64,000 nt of DNA, from contig NZ_LMEO01000007.1 of assembly GCF_001426375.1 (NCBI RefSeq), positions 1 to 64,000 on the forward strand, given 5' to 3'. Below, piece by piece: positions 32,264 through 41,216 of the stretch (position 1 is the stretch's first letter; each line of letters opens with the position of its first letter). This DNA comes from Paenibacillus sp. Root444D2. Its GTDB lineage: Bacteria > Bacillota > Bacilli > Paenibacillales > NBRC-103111. The notes beneath the pieces are model-generated. The model did no database searches. It worked only from the letters and a program-made list of their open reading frames with translations, and was not told the origin of the DNA. The translations under genes and the position numbers were made by a program.

Positions 32264-33322
32264 ATGAACAAGGAAATGAAATGCATTGATGTCGATGTCC
32301 ATAACGACCTGAAGAGTCCGCAAGAATTGCTGCTGTATTTGCCAGAGCCGTGGAGATCTAGAGTAGCGAGCTCGGGGCTTGGCTTTCCTGGGCACGGATA
32401 TTGGTCTCCGGTCGGCGTCGTCCGCAAGGATTGCATTCCGCCTTCCGGAGGACCTTCTGCTTCCGATCCGGATTATCTCGTTAAGGATCTTGTCGAGCAG
32501 TTCAACATGGATAAAGTGATCCTAACGGGCAACTTGACGAACTCCTCGACGATCCATGATCCGGATTACGCAGCAGCGCTAGTCTCGGCCTACAACGATC
32601 ATATTGTCGCCGACTGGCTGCCGAAGCACGAATCATTCCGGGGTTCGATCACTATCGCTCCGCAGGATCCGTCCCTCGCTGTGAGGGAGATCGAACGGCT
32701 GGCCGATCATCCGGCAATGGTACAAGTTCTCATGGGCAGCGCGCAGCGTGCAGGGCTCGGACAGCGCCAGTTCCATCCGATTTACGAAGCAGCCGAGCGG
32801 CATGGTCTGCCCATTGCCATTCATCCGGGGGGCGAAGGCGCAGCAGGGATGCCGGCCCCGACGCCAGCCGGTTATCCGACCCGTTATCTAGAGTGGCATA
32901 CCTGCCTTTCGCAAAATTATATGGCACATCTTACCAGTCTCGTCTGCGAAGGCGTATTCGAGAAATTTCCGAAGCTGAAGTTCGTGATGCTGGAGGGCGG
33001 CATTGCTTGGCTTCCACATCTCATGTGGCGGTTGGATAAAAACTACAAGGCATTGCGTTCCTCGGTGCCATGGCTTAAGCGGCTGCCGAGCGAGTATATC
33101 CGGGAACACTGTATGTTCTCCACACAGCCGATCGAGGAACCAGATGACCCTAAGCAGCTGATCTCGATCTTCGATATGATCGATGCCGAGAATATATTGA
33201 TGTTCTCCAGCGACTATCCACATTGGGACAACGATATGCCGACGGAGATTTTGAAGCGGCTTAGCTCCGAAGCGCGGCAAAAAATATTTTACGAGAATGC
33301 CAAAGCGTTGTATCGCATATAG
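32264..33322 (+). CDS. Amidohydrolase-2 (ACMSD-like) metal-dependent hydrolase or decarboxylase
   Basis: A 352-residue TIM-barrel amidohydrolase. Metal ligands can be seen in IDVDVHND (Asp-x-His region near residues 9-15), PIAIHPGGEG (mid-barrel His) and LMFSSDYPHWDND (late Asp). This pattern belongs to the amidohydrolase-2 family, which includes aminocarboxymuconate-semialdehyde decarboxylase and related ring-cleavage enzymes. AGGAAAGGGG precedes the ATG. A Rieske ferredoxin gene follows after 15 bases, which suggests a pathway for an aromatic or carboxylic substrate, but no oxygenase alpha subunit is nearby. The divergent AraC regulator is the likely controller. Substrate unknown. Confidence 0.85.
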   Translation: MNKEMKCIDVDVHNDLKSPQELLLYLPEPWRSRVASSGLGFPGHGYWSPVGVVRKDCIPPSGGPSASDPDYLVKDLVEQFNMDKVILTGNLTNSSTIHDPDYAAALVSAYNDHIVADWLPKHESFRGSITIAPQDPSLAVREIERLADHPAMVQVLMGSAQRAGLGQRQFHPIYEAAERHGLPIAIHPGGEGAAGMPAPTPAGYPTRYLEWHTCLSQNYMAHLTSLVCEGVFEKFPKLKFVMLEGGIAWLPHLMWRLDKNYKALRSSVPWLKRLPSEYIREHCMFSTQPIEEPDDPKQLISIFDMIDAENILMFSSDYPHWDNDMPTEILKRLSSEARQKIFYENAKALYRI

Positions 33323-33337
33323 GAGGGGGGATGAACA

Positions 33338-33688
33338 ATGGCAATCCATTATGTAGCTGAAGCGGATGATATTCGGGAAGGCCAGAGCAAGATCGTGGAT
33401 GTCGAGGGCCGGTCTATCGGAATCTACTGCGTAGGAGGCGAATATTACGCGCTGCATAACAGGTGTCCGCATGAAGGCGCTCCGTTGTGCAAAGGTCCGG
33501 TTTGCGGAACAACGCTGCCGTCCAAGGTATACGAATACGAATTCGGCCGCAATGGCGAGCTGGTGCGTTGTCCTTGGCATGGCTGGGAATTCGAGATCAA
33601 GACTGGGAAATCGATCTTTGACGAGAAAGTTCGAACGAGAAGCTATAAGGTTCAGGTCGATAACGGCAAGATCGGGATCGTCATTTAG
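33338..33688 (+). CDS. Rieske [2Fe-2S] ferredoxin
   Basis: A 116-residue single-domain Rieske protein. The cluster ligands are complete: Cys43-x-His45 in RCPHEGAPLC and Cys78-x2-His81 in RCPWHGWEF. A 32-residue insert-bearing loop separates them, longer than in biphenyl-dioxygenase ferredoxins. Such proteins pass electrons to an oxygenase. AGGAGGGGGG precedes the ATG, 15 bases after the amidohydrolase, with which it forms an operon. No ferredoxin reductase or oxygenase is encoded nearby, so its electron partner must lie elsewhere or have been lost; the decayed sequence just downstream is consistent with loss. Confidence 0.88.
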   Translation: MAIHYVAEADDIREGQSKIVDVEGRSIGIYCVGGEYYALHNRCPHEGAPLCKGPVCGTTLPSKVYEYEFGRNGELVRCPWHGWEFEIKTGKSIFDEKVRTRSYKVQVDNGKIGIVI

Positions 33689-33689
33689 A

Positions 33690-33800
33690 GGAATTCTTCC
33701 TGTCGTCCAAGAGGATTTTATCTCGCGAATATTGCTCGGGGAATATCGGGATGACTTGTCGATCGCGTATTATTCCAAAGTAGCTTCCGTATCAAAGTGT
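33690..33800 (+). pseudogene. Possible regulator remnant after the Rieske gene
   Basis: The plus frame reads GILPVVQEDFISRILLGEY and continues RDDLSIAYYSKVA, which resembles the linker region of YesN-type response regulators. No start or downstream domain is present. Together with the AraC scrap below, it marks 33,689-34,219 as a decayed region. Weak identification. Confidence 0.25.
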
Positions 33801-33844
33801 GACGTATTACGCCAATCCGAAATCGATACCTTTATTAGAATCTT

Positions 33845-33895
33845 GACAAAACAACCTCTCGCGGGCCGTCTAGCCTTTGGGAGGTTGTTTTTGTC
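33845..33895. terminator. Long bidirectional terminator-like hairpin
   Basis: GACAAAACAACCTC (33,845-33,858) pairs with GAGGTTGTTTTTGTC (33,881-33,895), with one bulged T. A- and T-runs within the stem would allow function on either strand. It ends the AraC remnant on the minus strand and the amidohydrolase-Rieske transcript on the plus strand. Confidence 0.7.
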
Positions 33896-33935
33896 GATAT
33901 TGCGTCGGCGTGATGCCGACCGCTTTCTTGAGAGC
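33870..33935 (-). pseudogene. C-terminal scrap of an AraC-family regulator
   Basis: The minus strand reads VFLYALKKAVGITPTQYR, then QKQPPKG and a stop. KKAVGITPTQYR is the near-invariant end of AraC-type DNA-binding domains. Nothing further upstream belongs to it, so about 20 codons of a lost gene remain next to its terminator. The stretch 33,936-34,219 shows a small hairpin (ATCACCAG/CTGGTGAT near 34,011-34,041) and nothing else I can identify. Confidence 0.55.
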
Positions 33936-34219
33936 ATATAGAAATACCCGGCGCTCAGAAATTCACAGCAGTGATTTTGAGAGGAGAGGACTATATCAGT
34001 TAGCCTAACCAATCACCAGGCAACCAAGACACTGCTGGTGATTTCTCTTACCCGCATTTCCACGCAAAGACTCCGCTTTGTGGGGTTATTTGGCAGGAGC
34101 ATGAATCCGGGTCCAGAATTTCTCCAGTTATGTGCAGTATATATAAAGTTTAAGGGGGGGATTGTCGAAAAGGGTGGTGCTATAATGGCGTTACCAATAC
34201 AAAGAAGGGGGCAATACCC

Positions 34220-34312
34220 ATGAATACTAGCGTGAAGCATTGGATTTCCTCGTTGGGGCTACGAGGCCTTCTGCCAGCAGATGGAATAAAGGAGGTCGGA
34301 AGGGATGACTGA
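34220..34312 (+). CDS. Possible 30-residue upstream peptide coupled to the permease gene
   Basis: ATG at 34,220, preceded by GAAGGGGGC, opens a 30-codon frame (starting MNTSVKHWISSLGLRGLLPA) that ends at 34,312. Its stop overlaps the start of the permease gene (ATGACTGA). A good ribosome binding site and the overlap suggest a leader peptide for translational coupling. No similarity is recognised and chance is a real alternative. Confidence 0.3.
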   Translation: MNTSVKHWISSLGLRGLLPADGIKEVGRDD

Positions 34313-35255
34313 TTTATCCGTAAAGTCTGACATCACTCCGGCTGTAAGTGTGAGAGCCCTAAACCCCTTTCGACTCTTTTGGAGAAAGTATGGCGCCGCG
34401 TACCTCATGCTGCTGATTCCTGTTTGCTGCTTTGTTATTTTTTCCTTATACCCGATTGCTTGGGCGGTTAAATACGTTTTTTATTACTATGATGGAGTTA
34501 GGCCGGAGCGGTTTACGGGGCTGGCAAATTTCCGAGGACTGATGGATGATCAAATTTACTGGTCTAGCCTCTGGAAGCAGGCTCTTTTCTCCCTGAAAAT
34601 CATCCTTGAGCTTCCTCTGGCCTTTATGCTGGCTCTGTTCCTCAGTTCGCAAATGAAAGGAAAAAATGTGTTTCGGGCCATGTTTGTTATGCCTTACATT
34701 CTGCCGGCCTCAACGATGGCCTTGGTGGTTTATATCCTGCTGAACCCGTACAACGGGGGGCTTAATCAGCTGCTGCTCGCCTTAAACCTGATCGATCAAC
34801 CCATTGCCTTCCTGTCAGGCGGGTGGACAGCTTTTGTTAGCGGGATGCTTTTAGACGCCTGGCAGAATTTCGGGATCAATATGCTGCTTTTACTTGTAGG
34901 TCTGACCAGCATTCCGAAGGATGTCTATGAAAGCGCTGATATCGACGGAGCTACGGGGTGGACCAGGGTGCGTTATATCTCCCTTCCAATGATGGGGCGG
35001 ATTCTGCAGATGATTTTGTTCCTGTCTATTCTAGGGACACTCAAGTCGATGGGCCCCTTTCTCGTCCTTACTGATGGTGGACCGAACTATGCTACCGAGC
35101 TGACCTTCTTGTATATTTTTCATCAGTTTTTCGGAGGAGATGCAGGCACCAATTATGGCTACGGAGCAACGGTGGCGGTGTTTACCGCACTTATCCTGGT
35201 CGTGATATCGATAGGCTACTTCAAGTTGACTAAGAAAATGGATTATCATAATTAA
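34305..35255 (+). CDS. Carbohydrate ABC transporter permease (LplB/UgpA type)
   Basis: A 316-residue inner-membrane subunit with six hydrophobic segments. The first follows the N-terminal cytoplasmic region (YLMLLIPVCCFVIFSLYPIAW). The ATPase-contacting EAA loop is seen as DVYESADIDGATGWTRVRYISLPMM near residue 205. AAAGGAGG lies before the ATG. It pairs with the second permease 13 bases on and with the binding lipoprotein at 39,480. No ATPase subunit is encoded here, as is usual for this family, which shares an MsmX-type ATPase. Oligosaccharide uptake is the family role; the sugar is not known. Confidence 0.9.
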   Translation: MTDLSVKSDITPAVSVRALNPFRLFWRKYGAAYLMLLIPVCCFVIFSLYPIAWAVKYVFYYYDGVRPERFTGLANFRGLMDDQIYWSSLWKQALFSLKIILELPLAFMLALFLSSQMKGKNVFRAMFVMPYILPASTMALVVYILLNPYNGGLNQLLLALNLIDQPIAFLSGGWTAFVSGMLLDAWQNFGINMLLLLVGLTSIPKDVYESADIDGATGWTRVRYISLPMMGRILQMILFLSILGTLKSMGPFLVLTDGGPNYATELTFLYIFHQFFGGDAGTNYGYGATVAVFTALILVVISIGYFKLTKKMDYHN

Positions 35256-35268
35256 GGAGGACAGCAAA

Positions 35269-36099
35269 GTGAAACATCTGTTAAAGTGGTTAAAGTATGT
35301 AATTTTGTCTGTCGTCGCCATCCTAACATTGATTCCGGTGCTTTACGTCTTGTTTTATTCCTTCAAATCCAATCAGGAACTGATTACAGGTGGCGGCTTG
35401 CTACCTCGGAAGTGGATATTCTCCAACTATTCGGAGGTATGGGAAGAGCTGAATTTCTCCCTGTATTTCTATAACTCGGTGGTTTTTGCTACGGTTAGCT
35501 CTGGGCTGAGTGTGTTTATGGGGGCGATGTCTGGGTATGTTTTTGCCAGAACCCAATTCCCTGGAAAACGACTACTCTCTCTGTTGGTTATCGGGGTGAT
35601 GTTCGTCAGCCTAGGTCCAATGACTTTGTTTCCAAAGTTCAAGCTCGCCGTGGATTGGGGATTGACGAACAGTATTTTTACGATCCCACTTGCTGCCTTG
35701 TATGGTTTGGGGGCTAGTGTTTTCCTGTACGAAGGCTTCGTTAAATCGCTCGGCAAGGAGATGGATGAGGCGGCAATTGTTGATGGGGCATCCTATTTCA
35801 AGCGTTTTTATCGACTGACACTGCCGTTGATGGCTCCGATTACCGCTACTTTTTTCCTGTTGGAATTTATTGCGGAATGGAACACTTATATTTTCCCATT
35901 AGTCATGAGTATCGGTAATCCGGATACCAAAACACTGACTGTAGGTGTGGTTGAACTGCGGAATATGGGTTCTGGAGCAGCAGCCTGGAACTTGTTGCTG
36001 GCGGGCTCGATGATTTCGGTTATTCCCGTACTTGTCGTATTTATTGTTTTAAACCGGCAAATTGTAGGTGGACTTGCGCAAGGTGCTGTGAAAGGTTGA
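35269..36099 (+). CDS. Carbohydrate ABC transporter permease (LplC/MalG type)
   Basis: A 276-residue six-helix permease starting at GTG (35,269), which follows AAGGAGGA. The EAA loop is EMDEAAIVDGASYFKRFYRLTLPLM near residue 165, and it ends with the typical NRQIVGGLAQGAVKG. It forms the second half of the transmembrane channel with the preceding permease. It is followed after 18 bases by the YesN regulator, so transport and sensing genes form one transcript. Confidence 0.9.
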   Translation: MKHLLKWLKYVILSVVAILTLIPVLYVLFYSFKSNQELITGGGLLPRKWIFSNYSEVWEELNFSLYFYNSVVFATVSSGLSVFMGAMSGYVFARTQFPGKRLLSLLVIGVMFVSLGPMTLFPKFKLAVDWGLTNSIFTIPLAALYGLGASVFLYEGFVKSLGKEMDEAAIVDGASYFKRFYRLTLPLMAPITATFFLLEFIAEWNTYIFPLVMSIGNPDTKTLTVGVVELRNMGSGAAAWNLLLAGSMISVIPVLVVFIVLNRQIVGGLAQGAVKG

Positions 36100-36117
36100 C
36101 AGATCGGAGGATGCAGC

Positions 36118-37668
36118 ATGTATAAAGTGTTGATTGTGGATGATGAGCATTTTATTCGGGAAAGACTAGTCACAATTATTCCTTGGGAAGAATACGATCT
36201 CGTGGTTGCCAGTGTAGCAGAGGATGGAGAGAGTGCCCTGGAGAAAATCCGGGCCGTTTCTCCGGATATTGTCATTACGGACATCAGAATGCCGGACATG
36301 ACAGGACTAGAGATGATAGCCCGGGCTGAGGCCTATCGGCCGAATACCCAGTTTATCATTCTCAGTGCTTACAGTGAATTCGATTATGCCCGCAGAGCAC
36401 TCCAGTTGGGTGTAACGGATTATCTTCTCAAGCCGACGAAGCCTGAAGAATTACTGCAGGTTCTTCTTAAGCAGGTGGATAGGCTGGAGCAACTGAAGGT
36501 GCTAAGAGAACGTGACCGCCGCAATCGCTATTACGAGGAATCCATCCGCTCCCAGTATATTCAAGAGCTCATATTAGGAGATCAGCCTGGCTATGAGTGG
36601 AAAGAGGAGTGTGTTCAGGTAGGGCTGAAATGGCTGCTAGATGGCGAGTTGAGACTGCACCTGATTACGTTGGATGGGGCTGACCAACACGGTCATATAG
36701 AGACTGCTAAGATTGACCAGTTTGCCGTGCAGAATGTCATGTTCGAGCTTATAGCCGAATACGAGGCTATTTGCCCGATTCGCCTTTCCTTCGGTAAATG
36801 GCTGCTGGTTACGGGAGGCATCAGCTCCCAAGAGGAGCTCCTTGTCTTTGCCTGGCGATTATACGATTGTATAGACCGATTCACCAAAAAGAAAGTACAC
36901 ATTATGATTTCAGAGCCTGGACAAAGTCCGCTCCAACTGTCGAGATTATTTTGGGAAACAGAGAAAATGATGGAATATATGGGAGCGAATCCGGAGGAGC
37001 CGGTTCGCTTTCTTTTGCCGTCTCGAGACGAAATGGCCTATGTGCAATGGACGAAGCCTATGGCGGAGCTCATCGGGTGGATGCTGCAGGGGGATACAGA
37101 CCGAGTGATAGAGTGGCTCAACCAACTGGCTCCTGCCTTTGTGGAATGGGATCTGAATGCGGCTCAGCGTTGGTGCTTTGAATGGCTGTCCACGATCCGG
37201 GAGCATGCTGGGGCCCAGGGTGAAGGACTTTTGCCGAGTACAGATGACTTAAGGATGCGCATCTCCGGTCATTCGAAAATCAAGGAACTTCTGTATTTCT
37301 TTACCCATGAGATCCATCATTTGCTCCGTCAGCGGCATGGCAAAGGCCTTCATCGGTTGATTCGTCTTGCCCTGGAGCGGATTGGCAGGGAATACGAACA
37401 GGATCTCCAATTGACCACCATTGCCGAGGATTTAGGCCTTTCCCCGGTTTACTTAAGTGAGCTGTTCAAGCAGCAAACGGGAGTCACCTTCCGTGTACAC
37501 CTGCTTCGGGCCCGCATGGGCGCAGCCATTAGGCTGCTGAAAGATCCCACGCTTAAGGTTTATGAGGTGTCCTATAAAGTCGGGTACAACAAGGTAGAGC
37601 ATTTTGTGAAGTTGTTCAAAAGGGAATATGGCATGACACCCTCGGAGTATCGGGGGGCTCTAGTATGA
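36118..37668 (+). CDS. YesN-type response regulator with AraC DNA-binding domain
   Basis: A 516-residue regulator. Residues 1-120 are a receiver domain with the acidic pair in VDDEHF, phospho-acceptor Asp55 in DIVITDIRMPDMTG and the Lys of YLLKPTKPEEL near 105. A middle region of about 270 residues has no obvious fold. The last 100 residues are an AraC-type two-helix-turn-helix domain (TTIAEDLGLSPVYLSELFKQQ; VSYKVGYNKVEHFVKLFKRE). ATG follows GGAGG. It overlaps the kinase gene by 4 bases, its certain partner. It likely activates this sugar uptake operon when the kinase senses extracellular substrate. Confidence 0.92.
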   Translation: MYKVLIVDDEHFIRERLVTIIPWEEYDLVVASVAEDGESALEKIRAVSPDIVITDIRMPDMTGLEMIARAEAYRPNTQFIILSAYSEFDYARRALQLGVTDYLLKPTKPEELLQVLLKQVDRLEQLKVLRERDRRNRYYEESIRSQYIQELILGDQPGYEWKEECVQVGLKWLLDGELRLHLITLDGADQHGHIETAKIDQFAVQNVMFELIAEYEAICPIRLSFGKWLLVTGGISSQEELLVFAWRLYDCIDRFTKKKVHIMISEPGQSPLQLSRLFWETEKMMEYMGANPEEPVRFLLPSRDEMAYVQWTKPMAELIGWMLQGDTDRVIEWLNQLAPAFVEWDLNAAQRWCFEWLSTIREHAGAQGEGLLPSTDDLRMRISGHSKIKELLYFFTHEIHHLLRQRHGKGLHRLIRLALERIGREYEQDLQLTTIAEDLGLSPVYLSELFKQQTGVTFRVHLLRARMGAAIRLLKDPTLKVYEVSYKVGYNKVEHFVKLFKREYGMTPSEYRGALV

Positions 37669-39374
37669 AGAAACGCCGCCCGCCTTTCCGTCGGTTTCAC
37701 CAAAAGCTGTTCTTGCTTATGATCGCATTGGCGCTCCTCCCACTTCTGGTTGTCGGCCTTGTTAATATCCTTGTGACCTCCAATTTATTTACCCGGCAAT
37801 TGGAAGAAAGCGCGGACTTGATCCTGTCCCGCACAGCTGCCCCTCTAGGGCAGCTATATCAGGAATTCCAAACAGCAGAGGGGCTGTTTCTTCAGGATGA
37901 AGAGCTGATGCAAGCTTTTGCAAATCCGCAAGCTCCTATTCTCAGGCAGGTAGAGGTGGCCAACCGGCTATCACAGTACCTGACCAATATCAAGTATATT
38001 AACGCGGACTTTCGCGTTTCCTTTCTCTTGCCTCGAAATCACTATCTTTCCAGCTACGGCCTTCCTGTAAAAAATGATCCCGCACGTATTGAGAGTTTTT
38101 CCCTGGATAAACGAACACTTGAACACGTTTACTGGCTGTCTGACGATAAAACAGCGGGGGAATTCACCTGGGTCGTTCCTTTAGGAAGTGTTGCCGCTCA
38201 GCAATTGCACGGTTGTCTGCTGATTACCATCCCGTACAGCTCCATGAGTGCAATGCTGGAAGGGCCGCAGCATCTTGGCCAAAGCCAATATCTTATTGTT
38301 GATGCCGGGAGTGGAAGATTAATCCGTTCTCCGGGAACGGTGGAGAATGCGGATCTCCAGTCGAGAATCCTTCATCTTCCTGAAGAGAAGAGTATGGACA
38401 AGTCGGAATACAGCTTTACAGAAGGGGATAGCTATTTTTCCATACGAACGATTGGGGCGGAATGGATGCTGCTCGGCATTGTACCACGGCATCAAGTGCT
38501 GCTGCCGCTCTATAAGGTATATCAATGGACCATCGGCCTGGTGGGGCTATTGCTGTTGGGTATGACGCTGCTCTCCATCAGGCTGGCACGGAATTTCTCC
38601 CGGCCGATTGAACGGTTGGCCTCGCTGGTTGTCCGAAAGAAAAGCGAGGGGGCCAACATGCACATCCCGCCTTTGGTGCGGGCGGATGAAATCGGCGTCC
38701 TCTATGACGGGATTCGTGAACTGTTAATGGAAATCCGTCAGGAGCAGGTACTGAAGAAGGAGTACCGACTGAGGCTGTTGCAGTATCAGATTAACCCGCA
38801 TTTTCTCTACAACAGCCTGGATACTATCCAGTGGAAAGCGCTGGAGCACAAGGATCGGGAGCTTACTAATATGATTGAATATCTAAGCGGCTTTCTTCGA
38901 GGAGGCCTGGATCAGATCGATGTCGTGACCGTTGAGCAGGAGCTAAGGCACCTGAATAACTATATTGGCATGCAGCAAATCCGCTACAAGGGGCAGTTTA
39001 CGATTACCATCCAGATCCCTGAGGAATTCATGCAGCAGGAGATTGTGAAAATCTCGCTTCAGCCGCTGGTGGAGAACGCCATCATGTACGGAATGAGCCG
39101 CCAGGCGGGTGGAAGTCTTATCAAGGTTGAAGGCTGGCGCGTAGCAGAGGATGCTTTTTGTATTAGTGTCTTTGATGATGGACAAGTTCTGGACGAGGAG
39201 CGGGTACAGCGGCTCCTCAGCGAGCAGGTTCCCGATCCGGACTCCTTTGGCATCCGTAATGTTCATGAGCGGATCCGACTCTATTTTGGTGAAGATAGTG
39301 GCCTGCGGATGAAGAAGTTGGAGCAGGGAAAATGCTTTGAGCTGCTGCTTCCCTTTGTGGAAAGGCTTCCATAA
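37665..39374 (+). CDS. YesM-type sensor histidine kinase
   Basis: A 569-residue membrane kinase. TM1 is near residues 15-38, an extracellular Cache-type sensor spans about 40-275, TM2 lies near 285-305 and is followed by a HAMP region. The phospho-acceptor His379 lies in QINPHFLYNSLDTIQWKALEH, and the ATPase part has LQPLVENAIMYG and DDGQ with SFGIRNVHERI. It is the cognate partner of the overlapping response regulator. It sits between permease genes and the binding lipoprotein, and therefore probably reads the same sugar. Confidence 0.92.
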   Translation: MKKRRPPFRRFHQKLFLLMIALALLPLLVVGLVNILVTSNLFTRQLEESADLILSRTAAPLGQLYQEFQTAEGLFLQDEELMQAFANPQAPILRQVEVANRLSQYLTNIKYINADFRVSFLLPRNHYLSSYGLPVKNDPARIESFSLDKRTLEHVYWLSDDKTAGEFTWVVPLGSVAAQQLHGCLLITIPYSSMSAMLEGPQHLGQSQYLIVDAGSGRLIRSPGTVENADLQSRILHLPEEKSMDKSEYSFTEGDSYFSIRTIGAEWMLLGIVPRHQVLLPLYKVYQWTIGLVGLLLLGMTLLSIRLARNFSRPIERLASLVVRKKSEGANMHIPPLVRADEIGVLYDGIRELLMEIRQEQVLKKEYRLRLLQYQINPHFLYNSLDTIQWKALEHKDRELTNMIEYLSGFLRGGLDQIDVVTVEQELRHLNNYIGMQQIRYKGQFTITIQIPEEFMQQEIVKISLQPLVENAIMYGMSRQAGGSLIKVEGWRVAEDAFCISVFDDGQVLDEERVQRLLSEQVPDPDSFGIRNVHERIRLYFGEDSGLRMKKLEQGKCFELLLPFVERLP

Positions 39375-39479
39375 TCGTGGCTGGTTTGTCAGTAAATACG
39401 AGTTTTGAGGGGTTAACTGCGGGTGGATTCCTTTCTATAATGAGGGTGTAATTCAAATCAAGATGAGGGGTTGAAGCAA

Positions 39480-40922
39480 TTGAGTAGAAGTAAATGGGGA
39501 AGCCGCAGTTTGATTACGATAGCTGCCGTAGCGCTGGCTTTGTCTGCCGGGTGCTCGTCAGGTACAAACAATGGCAAGGTTGCCAGCAGCACCGCGGGGG
39601 TAGAGAAAGAAAAGCCTAAGGAAAAAGTGACGATCAAGGTTTGGACCAACACGCGGCATGATCTTGAGGTTCGTGAGGGCTTAATCAAAAAGTTCAATGA
39701 AACGAATCCTGACAATATCCAGATTGACTATAAGGTTTACTCGGACAACTATAACGAGCAGTTGAAGCTTGCGCTGAATGCGGGTAAACTTCCGGATATT
39801 GCTTATTATACGCCCGATCTGTCCACTGCGGATTATCCACTGGATTTGAATCCCTTGATCACACCGGAAATTCGCAAACGCTTTGATAAATCCGCTCTTA
39901 CAGCTCCACCAACCTCCAAGAATGGTGAACTGGACCGTGTCTTTGAAAACGTCACCACTTTTAAATTAGTTTACAATAAGGATTTGTTCAAAGCATCCGG
40001 ACTTGATCCAGAGAAACCTCCAACGACCTGGCAGGAAATGCAGCAATATGCGAAACAGATAACAGCCAGTGGAGGCGGCAAGAAGTTCGGTCTCGGTCTG
40101 CCGATCAAGCAGTCGGCATTCTGGCGGTATTATGTGACTTATCCGGCAGTTGTTTCGGGAGACATTTATGGCAGGGATGGCTGGAATGCCGTAACTGGAA
40201 AATATGACTTTTCGCCTTTTGCTAAATATGTGAAGTGGTGGATTGATGTGAATAAGGAAGGCAGCGTCTTTCCTGGCGTAGGCAATTATGACAACGATAT
40301 GATCCGCGCCCAGTTTTCCGAGGGCAATATCGGCATGCTGTCCGCCGCAACCTGGGATATCGGGGTATTCAACGATCAGTTTCCAGCAAAAATCGACTGG
40401 GCCGTGGCAGACTTCCCTACTTGGGCAGGGAAAGTTCTGGGGGGGCCTGGCTACGAGACAGCGGGCGGATTCAGCATCAACAAAAAAACGGAGCATCTTA
40501 AAGAAGCAAAGAAGGTATGGGAATTCATGATCTCCGATGAAATGTTTGTGACGCTGGCCAAAAAGGGTCTCGGTTCCTTTACAAACCTTGCCGCTCAGGA
40601 AAAATCGATTCAACCAGTGGATCGCAAGGGATCAGCAGGTTTTGTCATCAACGGGAAGTCAACGAATTATCCGGTGGCGCCACTGCTGGATTATTCCGTT
40701 TTAAACCCTCCGCTTAAAGTGGGCTCAATCGATGTCAAAAAAGCGGCCGTTGTAAATGACGTCATGTCGGAGCTGTTTATCAGGGGCAAGGAGCTTCCGG
40801 AAATTGAGAAGGGACTGCAAGAGCTGGGAGATGCGTTCAACAAACTGACGGCTGCCAATGTGGAAGCGAAAATGGTGGATTTAAACAAGTATCTGCAGCC
40901 GGACTTCAAGCCGCTGAAGTAA
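39480..40922 (+). CDS. ABC transporter sugar-binding lipoprotein
   Basis: A 480-residue extracellular solute-binding protein of the family-1 type. The signal peptide ends in the lipobox LSAGC with Cys25 as lipid anchor, followed by a flexible Ser/Asn/Lys spacer. VTIKVWTNTRHDLEVREGLIKKFNE and LNAGKLPDIAYYTPD are characteristic. I favour the TTG at 39,480 over the TTG at 39,471 because GAGGGG (39,465-39,470) is then correctly spaced. It delivers its ligand to the two permeases upstream. The ligand may be an oligosaccharide released by the secreted glycosidase at 45,275; this is inference. Confidence 0.9.
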   Translation: MSRSKWGSRSLITIAAVALALSAGCSSGTNNGKVASSTAGVEKEKPKEKVTIKVWTNTRHDLEVREGLIKKFNETNPDNIQIDYKVYSDNYNEQLKLALNAGKLPDIAYYTPDLSTADYPLDLNPLITPEIRKRFDKSALTAPPTSKNGELDRVFENVTTFKLVYNKDLFKASGLDPEKPPTTWQEMQQYAKQITASGGGKKFGLGLPIKQSAFWRYYVTYPAVVSGDIYGRDGWNAVTGKYDFSPFAKYVKWWIDVNKEGSVFPGVGNYDNDMIRAQFSEGNIGMLSAATWDIGVFNDQFPAKIDWAVADFPTWAGKVLGGPGYETAGGFSINKKTEHLKEAKKVWEFMISDEMFVTLAKKGLGSFTNLAAQEKSIQPVDRKGSAGFVINGKSTNYPVAPLLDYSVLNPPLKVGSIDVKKAAVVNDVMSELFIRGKELPEIEKGLQELGDAFNKLTAANVEAKMVDLNKYLQPDFKPLK

Positions 40923-40981
40923 CGGCTGATAGCAGCGATTAACGTACCGGAACTATACTTCGGTGAAAAGCTTATCTTTCG

Positions 40982-41024
40982 CACCCCCCAGATCACTTTG
41001 CATAGCAAACAGCTCTGGGGGGTG
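40982..41024 (+). terminator. Terminator-like hairpin after the binding-protein gene
   Basis: CACCCCCCAGA (40,982-40,992) pairs perfectly with TCTGGGGGGTG (41,014-41,024). The following TTATCT is a poor T-run, so partial read-through is likely. Confidence 0.6.
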
Positions 41025-41035
41025 TTATCTATCGA

Positions 41036-41128
41036 GTGCAAGGGGCGGCGATTCAATCCGTGAGCGGTCAAAAGTGGATAGAGCAAGCTACAGAAATTTA
41101 TAAAAAGGACCATCCAAACAAGAAATAG
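41036..41128 (+). pseudogene. C-terminal scrap of an unidentified protein gene
   Basis: An open frame from GTG at 41,036 encodes 30 residues, including QSVSGQKWIEQATEIYKKDH, and stops at 41,128. It has the look of a protein C-terminus (helical, charged), has no ribosome binding site and fills part of the gap 40,923-41,216. I cannot name the parent family. The remaining bases show only a small hairpin (ATCATTACGAGAT/ATCTCGTGATGAT-like, about 41,140-41,173) before the next gene. Confidence 0.3.
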
Positions 41129-41216
41129 AGTGAATGCAAATCATTACGAGATCCAAAGAATCTCGTGATGATTTTAAACTAAAAATAAATATGACATGTT
41201 TCTTAGGGGTGTGGAG

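Noticed and set aside
33470..33941. A 156-residue frame overlapping the Rieske gene
   Set aside because: It is out of frame with the complete Rieske protein, is Arg/Ser-rich without any domain and merely runs on into the decayed region.
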